A stretch of DNA of 16,313 bases from Candidatus Omnitrophota bacterium (lineage in GTDB: Bacteria; Omnitrophota; Gorgyraeia; Gorgyraeales; Gorgyraeaceae). Made by a program: the position numbers and the translations under genes. Shown here one piece after another: positions 12,149 to 16,313 of this stretch (positions within the stretch are counted from its first letter, which is position 1; the number at the start of each line of letters is the position of its first letter). The stretch spans positions 1 to 16,313 of the forward strand of contig JAHIUV010000198.1 of assembly GCA_018817035.1 (NCBI GenBank). Reading direction: 5' to 3'. Under the pieces are notes generated by a model, which made no database searches, was not told the origin of the DNA, and saw nothing but the letters and a program-made list of their open reading frames with translations.

Positions 12149-13873
12149 GTGGTTAATATGAAAAATATAAGAGTTGCGATCGCGCAAATAAATACAATAG
12201 TCGGGGATTTATCCGGCAATACGGAGAAAATAGTCTCTCGTATAAAGCAGGCTATAGAGAAGCAGGCTGATCTGGTGGTGTTCCCTGAGCTTTCTATAAC
12301 AGGTTATCCGCCTGAAGACTTGCTTTTAAAGCCTCATTTTATAGAAGAAAATCTTAAATACCTGGATATCATCAAGGCGGCAACGAAGGGCATAATAGCG
12401 ATAGTCGGTTTCGCGGATTCGCATCATGGAGCTATCTATAACAGCGCCGCTGTGTTATGCGACAGGAAGATCGCCTGGGCGTATCACAAGATCAACCTGC
12501 CTAACTATGGCGTGTTCGACGAAAAAAGATATTTTAAGGCGGGAGAGGGCAATGTTTTATTAAAGACTAAGGATTTTTCTTTTTGCGTGAATATATGCGA
12601 GGACATGTGGGTGCCGGATGACGCTGAGACGCAGAGGATATTACCGCAGGCCCAGATACTGGTCAATATATCAGCGTCTCCTTATCATGTGAATAAGATA
12701 AAAGAGAGGCAGGATATATCAGCGCGTAAGTCTAAAAAATTTCAAGTGCCTATTGTCTATTGTAATCTTATAGGCGGCCAGGATGAATTGGTGTTTGACG
12801 GGAGGAGTTTTGTGTTTGACGGGAGCGGAAAAATTATTGCCCAGGCAAAAGCGTTTGAAGAAGACCTCTTAATAGTCGATGTCCCCATTGCGGAAAAAAA
12901 CAAGAACGAACAGGCTTCAACGATCATGACCATAAAATTAGAATACACTCTCGTTGATAAAAAAATAAGTTTGCCGGCCTGCGTGGTCGGGGATATGGAT
13001 ATTCTTAAGGAGGTCTATTCAGCGCTTGTTTTGGGCGTTCGCGATTATGTAAAGAAGAATAATTTTAAAAAAGTCGCGCTTGGGCTTTCAGGGGGGATAG
13101 ATTCAGCGCTGGTCGCTTGCATAGCTGTTGATGCCCTTGGGAGGGCAAACGTCCTGGCGATATCCATGCCTTCGCAATATTCTTCCGAAGAAACCCAGGC
13201 TGACGCTGAAAAAATAGCCGGAAACCTTGGCATAAGATTCGCGAAAGCGCCCATAGATAGTATTTTAAGCGCGTATAGCGAAACACTAAAGCCTCACTTT
13301 ACGGGAATGCAGCCTGACATAACTGAGGAGAATCTCCAGGCCAGGGCCAGAGGCAATATTTTAATGGCATTTTCTAATAAGTTTTCATACCTGATCCTTA
13401 ATACAGGCAACAAGAGCGAGACAAGCGTAGGCTATTGTACTCTGTATGGGGACATGGCGGGAGGTTTTGCCGTAATAAAAGACGTTCCAAAAGGGCTTGT
13501 CTATGACCTGGCTAAGCATGTGAACAATATAAGCGGAAGAGAGATCATACCGGAAAGCGTTATTAAAAGAGAACCGTCCGCGGAGTTAAAGCCGAATCAA
13601 AAAGATCAGGATATGTTGCCTCCTTATGATTTACTTGATGAGATAGTGGATCTATATATCGAAAAAGATAAGTCATTAAAAGATATAATTAAAAAAGTTA
13701 ACAGGAACGACATTGTCGCGAAAGTATTACGCATGATAGATACCAATGAATACAAGAGAAGGCAGTCTTCTCCGGGCATAAAGATAACGCCCAGGGCGTT
13801 TGGTAAAGACAGGCGTATGCCTATTACCAATAAATTTACGGAGGCTGATCATGAAAGAACTGGCAAAGTATGA
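12149..13873 (+). CDS. nadE: Glutamine-dependent NAD+ synthetase
   Basis: 574 residues in two domains. The N-terminal nitrilase-like glutaminase (about 1-275) has the catalytic triad Glu47 (FPELSITGYPPEDLL), Lys114 (KINLPNYGVFDE) and Cys150 (NICEDMW). The C-terminal ATP-pyrophosphatase has the loop LGLSGGIDSALVA (SGGIDS 314-319) and NTGNKSE. It makes NAD+ from deamido-NAD+, ATP and glutamine, with ammonia channelled between the domains, in the cytoplasm. GTG 12149 has AGG about eight bases upstream; ATG 12158 (MKNIRVAIAQINT) is an equally good start by family alignment, and three must then be subtracted from these residue numbers. Its 3' end overlaps the next gene by 23 bases. Confidence 0.95.
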   Translation: MVNMKNIRVAIAQINTIVGDLSGNTEKIVSRIKQAIEKQADLVVFPELSITGYPPEDLLLKPHFIEENLKYLDIIKAATKGIIAIVGFADSHHGAIYNSAAVLCDRKIAWAYHKINLPNYGVFDEKRYFKAGEGNVLLKTKDFSFCVNICEDMWVPDDAETQRILPQAQILVNISASPYHVNKIKERQDISARKSKKFQVPIVYCNLIGGQDELVFDGRSFVFDGSGKIIAQAKAFEEDLLIVDVPIAEKNKNEQASTIMTIKLEYTLVDKKISLPACVVGDMDILKEVYSALVLGVRDYVKKNNFKKVALGLSGGIDSALVACIAVDALGRANVLAISMPSQYSSEETQADAEKIAGNLGIRFAKAPIDSILSAYSETLKPHFTGMQPDITEENLQARARGNILMAFSNKFSYLILNTGNKSETSVGYCTLYGDMAGGFAVIKDVPKGLVYDLAKHVNNISGREIIPESVIKREPSAELKPNQKDQDMLPPYDLLDEIVDLYIEKDKSLKDIIKKVNRNDIVAKVLRMIDTNEYKRRQSSPGIKITPRAFGKDRRMPITNKFTEADHERTGKV

Positions 13874-14123
13874 AGTTTTTATAGGCATGGTCAAGAGGAT
13901 CAACAGGCTATTGGTGCTTATGGGCATTTTTTACCTGGTGTATTTTCTTTTGCAGACAAAGGTCAATGTGTTTTTGATCTTGTTGGCGCTTTCGAACATG
14001 GGGTTTGCCCTACTTTCCTGTAAGCATCTCATAATAACCGATACGCTCGCGAACGAACTGGAACGCGCTAAAATGGCACTTAATGATGTGTCAAAAGAAA
14101 TGCGGGAATTCCATCCTGATTAA
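13851..14123 (+). CDS. Small two-helix membrane protein, function unknown
   Basis: 90 residues. ATG 13851 is chosen because GGAGG ends six bases before it; a longer in-frame GTG start lies deep inside nadE and has no ribosome site. Two hydrophobic segments (about 20-38 and 41-60) are joined by a short turn, followed by a charged helical tail (ELERAKMALNDVSKEMREF) that could form a coiled coil in the cytoplasm. No family recognised. It overlaps nadE by 23 bases and its TAA touches the ATG of the carboxypeptidase gene, so it is translated with both; a link to envelope work is possible but unproven. Confidence 0.7.
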   Translation: MKELAKYEVFIGMVKRINRLLVLMGIFYLVYFLLQTKVNVFLILLALSNMGFALLSCKHLIITDTLANELERAKMALNDVSKEMREFHPD

Positions 14124-14921
14124 ATGTTCAAACGTTTCCTTTTAATATCCCAGATAGTTTTTTTATTTTTAGGCGTAACAGGCTGTAAGAAATATGATAT
14201 ACCCCTCAGCGCTAAGTCAGCCATCCTTATGAGCCCTTTTACAAAAAGGGTCGTGTATGCCAAGGATCCGCGCGAAAGATTACTTCCCGCCAGCACCACG
14301 AAGATTATGACAGCGCTTACTGTTTTAAAAAAGTCAAAGCTTGGGGAAAAAGTGACTGTCAGCGCCTTCGCGAGTTCAATAGAACCTTCCAAGATATATA
14401 TAAAAGAAGGAGAAGAATATTTTACGGGAGCACTGCTTAGGGCCATACTTTTAAATTCAGGTAATGACGCCAGTGTCGCCCTGGCAGAGAGCGTATCCGG
14501 TTCCGAAGAAGAATTCGCTGAACTTATGAATGATACAGCGAGATCAATAGGGGCGAAGGATACTAATTTTACGAATTCCAACGGCTTACCTTCTGAAGGG
14601 CAGTATTCTACGGCATACGACCTTGCGCTTATAGTCCGCGCGGCAATGAGGAATAAAGACATTACCGCCGTTATGAAAATTAAAAAGTCGCCCATCAGTG
14701 AAATAACCACCGGGCGGCGCATAAAATTGAAGAATCACAATAAGTTCCTTTGGAAAGACCATCCGTATACGATTTTCGGAAAAACAGGTTATACGAAAAA
14801 AGCCGGCCATTGTTTTGCCGGTTATATTGAATATAATAAATGGCGAAGGGTGATCGTAGTTATCTTGAAAAGCAAAAAACTATGGTCAGACCTCGAGGCA
14901 TTAGCCGAAGCTTTGATGTAA
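14124..14921 (+). CDS. D-alanyl-D-alanine carboxypeptidase (peptidase S11), lipoprotein
   Basis: 265 residues. All three penicillin-binding motifs are present: SxxK as STTK (Ser57, Lys60), SxN as SGN (112-114), and KTG (220-222) followed by YTKKAGHC. This is the DacA/DacF/PBP5 family, which trims the last D-Ala from peptidoglycan stem peptides in the periplasm. The N-terminus has a lipoprotein signal with lipobox VTGC (Cys21), so it is probably anchored by lipid. It ends soon after the catalytic domain and lacks the C-terminal beta domain and amphipathic anchor helix of PBP5. The ATG follows the previous stop with no gap, so it depends on translational coupling. Confidence 0.9.
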   Translation: MFKRFLLISQIVFLFLGVTGCKKYDIPLSAKSAILMSPFTKRVVYAKDPRERLLPASTTKIMTALTVLKKSKLGEKVTVSAFASSIEPSKIYIKEGEEYFTGALLRAILLNSGNDASVALAESVSGSEEEFAELMNDTARSIGAKDTNFTNSNGLPSEGQYSTAYDLALIVRAAMRNKDITAVMKIKKSPISEITTGRRIKLKNHNKFLWKDHPYTIFGKTGYTKKAGHCFAGYIEYNKWRRVIVVILKSKKLWSDLEALAEALM

Positions 14922-14936
14922 GGACTACAACATTAG

Positions 14937-15071
14937 TTCTCGACTCTTTAAGTTTATCCCGAGCGTAGTCGAGGGACTCGAACAATATTCTTCGAGCTTG
15001 TCCCGAAGTATCGGGACATAGTCGAAGGACAATATTCTTCGAGCGAAGCCGCAAAGCGGCTGAGTCGAGAA
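14937..15071. repeat. Tandem modular repeats with two different cargo hairpins
   Basis: Three repeat modules lie in a row, starting TTCTCGACT and ending AGTCGAGAA. One carries GTCCCGAAG/TATCGGGAC (15000-15017), the reverse complement of the cargo at 2375-2392. The next carries GCCGC / GCGGC with an AAA loop (15048-15060). The spacers CAATATTCTTCGAGC are repeated. The copies fill most of the 234-base gap 14922-15155. No TIR end was found. No convincing promoter is visible between 15072 and 15155. Confidence 0.75.
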
Positions 15072-15155
15072 GGTAACTTCATAAAACTGCAATGCGGGTT
15101 TGAAAACAGACTGATATAGCTTAAAGCTTAAGGCTTACAGCTGAATAGAGTTCCT

Positions 15156-15842
15156 ATGCTAAAAAAATTATTGATCTTAATAGGTATCTTACTTGTGACT
15201 AGTCCCGGTTATGCCGCGCCGGCGTATGGGACCCATATGCCTGAAGAGAAACGCTTTACGTGCGGATTGGAAGGGAGTTTTATTCTGGACAGGAATCTTG
15301 ATAATGATCAAGGTTCGACAAGTGGAGACAGGTATTTCGCTACTGTATCTTATGGTGTGTTTGAATGGTTATGTTTTGATGGGAAAATAGGCATTGGTGA
15401 TGTCCGCTGGGACAGGACAGCAGGGAATGATGATTTAGATTATGCTTCTAATTTTGCCGGGGCATATGGTTTTAGGCTAAAGGGATATGAAAATGATGAA
15501 TGGGGAATAAAGAGCGTTGCCGGATTCCAGCATATAAGTGTCCATCCTGACGCGAAGGACCAGGAAGGCAATAAACATGAGACAATAATAGATGAATGGC
15601 AGGGTTCCCTGGTGGTTTCCAAGGATATCGGCAATTTTATCCCATATACCGGAGTAAGGTATGGGACAGTTGATTTTATAAAATGGGTGGACGAGAAAGA
15701 CAGGAAACGCATCCAATCCGAAAAATACTACGGTATTATCGCGGGATTTGATTATCGCCTGGATGATAGGACGAAAATAAATCTTGAGGGCATTTTTCTG
15801 GACGGAGAAGAACTGGCGATAGGTATCAGCCGTGATTTTTAA
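15156..15842 (+). CDS. Predicted outer-membrane beta-barrel protein
   Basis: 228 residues. Signal peptide of about 20 residues (MLKKLLILIGILLVTSPGYA, cleavage before AP), then alternating strands rich in Tyr, Phe, Gly and Asp, such as YFATVSYGVFEWLCFDGKIG and YYGIIAGFDYRLDDRTKINL. The final residue is Phe (GISRDF), the typical BAM signal. About eight strands would fit the length, suggesting a small OmpA/OmpW-like barrel, but no family is recognised. The ribosome site is weak (GAATAGAG). It stands alone: repeats precede it, and it converges with the FAD oxidase, overlapping its stop by four bases. Function unknown. Confidence 0.7.
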   Translation: MLKKLLILIGILLVTSPGYAAPAYGTHMPEEKRFTCGLEGSFILDRNLDNDQGSTSGDRYFATVSYGVFEWLCFDGKIGIGDVRWDRTAGNDDLDYASNFAGAYGFRLKGYENDEWGIKSVAGFQHISVHPDAKDQEGNKHETIIDEWQGSLVVSKDIGNFIPYTGVRYGTVDFIKWVDEKDRKRIQSEKYYGIIAGFDYRLDDRTKINLEGIFLDGEELAIGISRDF

Positions 15843-16313
15843 ACAAGGAGTGTTTTTGGGAAGATGTTGTCCAGGCCCAGTATGCATGCCGGATCCAGGG
15901 ATTTTTTCAACATTGCCATTTCCTCAATGGCTTTTTTCCCGTACATAGCCTCTAAATAAGCGTGTTTTAATTTTCCTATGCCGTGTTCGGCTGAAACTGT
16001 CCCGCCGAGGCTTACGGCTTTTTTAACGAACGCCATATATACGGAGCGGCTTTGCGAGAATTCTTCCTCTGTCTTTGGAAGCATATTGACATGCATATGG
16101 CTTTCTCCTATATGACCGAATATCAGATGGTCGATCTTTGAGGAGGAAAGTTTTTCCCTGTAGAACCTGAACATTTCAGGAAACGCCTTTTCCGGGACAG
16201 CGATGTCTGTCCCGACTTTAGGGAGCTTATTTTTCTTTACGATCTCGTTTATCATTTCCGGTAAAGCGTGCCTGAATTCCTTCAGGTTTTCCCTTTCTTT
16301 TTCAGAATCGGCA
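15839..16313 (-). CDS. FAD-linked oxidase (GlcD / D-lactate dehydrogenase type), C-terminal part
   Basis: The frame is open to the window edge (157 residues seen), so the in-frame ATG at 16255 is internal. Visible motifs of the FAD-oxidase C domain: HIGESHMHVN (metal/substrate histidines, like GHxGDGNxH in the family), SAEHGIGKLK, and the closing LDPACILGLDNIF, which stands where DPxxILNPGK is usual. Members oxidise glycolate, D-lactate or other 2-hydroxy acids with FAD and pass electrons to an Fe-S partner or quinone. The N-terminal FAD-binding domain and any partner genes lie outside the window. Its stop overlaps that of the outer-membrane protein gene. Confidence 0.88.
   Translation of the reverse strand, partial: ADSEKERENLKEFRHALPEMINEIVKKNKLPKVGTDIAVPEKAFPEMFRFYREKLSSSKIDHLIFGHIGESHMHVNMLPKTEEEFSQSRSVYMAFVKKAVSLGGTVSAEHGIGKLKHAYLEAMYGKKAIEEMAMLKKSLDPACILGLDNIFPKTLLV

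Noticed and set aside
14120..14722. 200-codon antisense ORF over the carboxypeptidase gene
   Set aside because: The sense strand has all three PBP motifs; the antisense frame is a composition effect.
2364..15071. CRISPR array
   Set aside because: The repeats are dispersed singly between genes in both orientations, with no regular spacers and no cas genes.
15839..16255. Complete gene starting at ATG 16255
   Set aside because: The frame is open upstream to the window edge and the protein seen is only the C-terminal third of an FAD-linked oxidase.

Overview
The window looks like chromosomal DNA of an uncultivated, probably anaerobic, diderm (Gram-negative type) bacterium of moderate GC. Evidence for an outer membrane is a signal-peptide OprB-type porin, a second predicted beta-barrel protein and a lipoprotein D-Ala-D-Ala carboxypeptidase. 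Evidence for anaerobic or microaerophilic life is a set of rubrerythrin and ferritin-like genes with an archaeal-type Ogg2 DNA glycosylase. The gene mix would fit a candidate phylum such as Omnitrophota, but I cannot prove the taxonomy from the sequence.

Layout. (1) 1-2187, + strand: a tightly packed oxidative-stress operon holding the rubrerythrin C-terminus, an NAD(P)H-dependent FMN reductase-like flavoprotein, a ferritin-like diiron protein, a glutaredoxin-like protein and Ogg2. (2) 2188-2494: a possible leader peptide and structured RNA ending in a terminator, a modular repeat, and a promoter almost touching the next start codon. (3) 2495-5773: one very large cytoplasmic GH94/cellobiose-phosphorylase-like protein. 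(4) 5774-6221: a 448-base intergenic stretch made almost wholly of palindromic repeats, including a MITE-like element with terminal inverted repeats (TIRs) and a probable 8-bp target duplication. (5) 6222-10365: a nickel-uptake operon of nikR, an OprB-type porin and an ECF transporter (NikM, PDGLE-type NikN, NikQ, NikO); a NikR-type dyad overlaps the nikR promoter. (6) 10366-10519: a second MITE-like element exactly filling the gap between the converging nikO and era genes. (7) era on the minus strand, then a repeat-rich 316-base gap. (8) 11720-14921, + strand: EamA half-transporter, glutamine-dependent NAD synthetase, a small two-helix membrane protein and a lipoprotein carboxypeptidase, with overlapping or abutting genes. 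(9) 14922-15155 repeats, then a predicted outer-membrane protein, and a convergent partial FAD-linked oxidase running off the window end.

The most unusual content is between the genes: a family of nested, modular palindromes sharing a frame (TTCTCGACT .. CGCTCGAA .. AATATT) whose centre is either empty or filled with different unrelated hairpins. Two copies are packaged in a TIR element flanked by near-perfect 8-bp direct repeats. One of these insertions appears to have landed in the overlapping stop codons of nikO and era and to have supplied the last base of era's present stop codon. The other strong story is a nickel regulon in which an outer-membrane porin sits in the same operon as NikR and the inner-membrane ECF importer.
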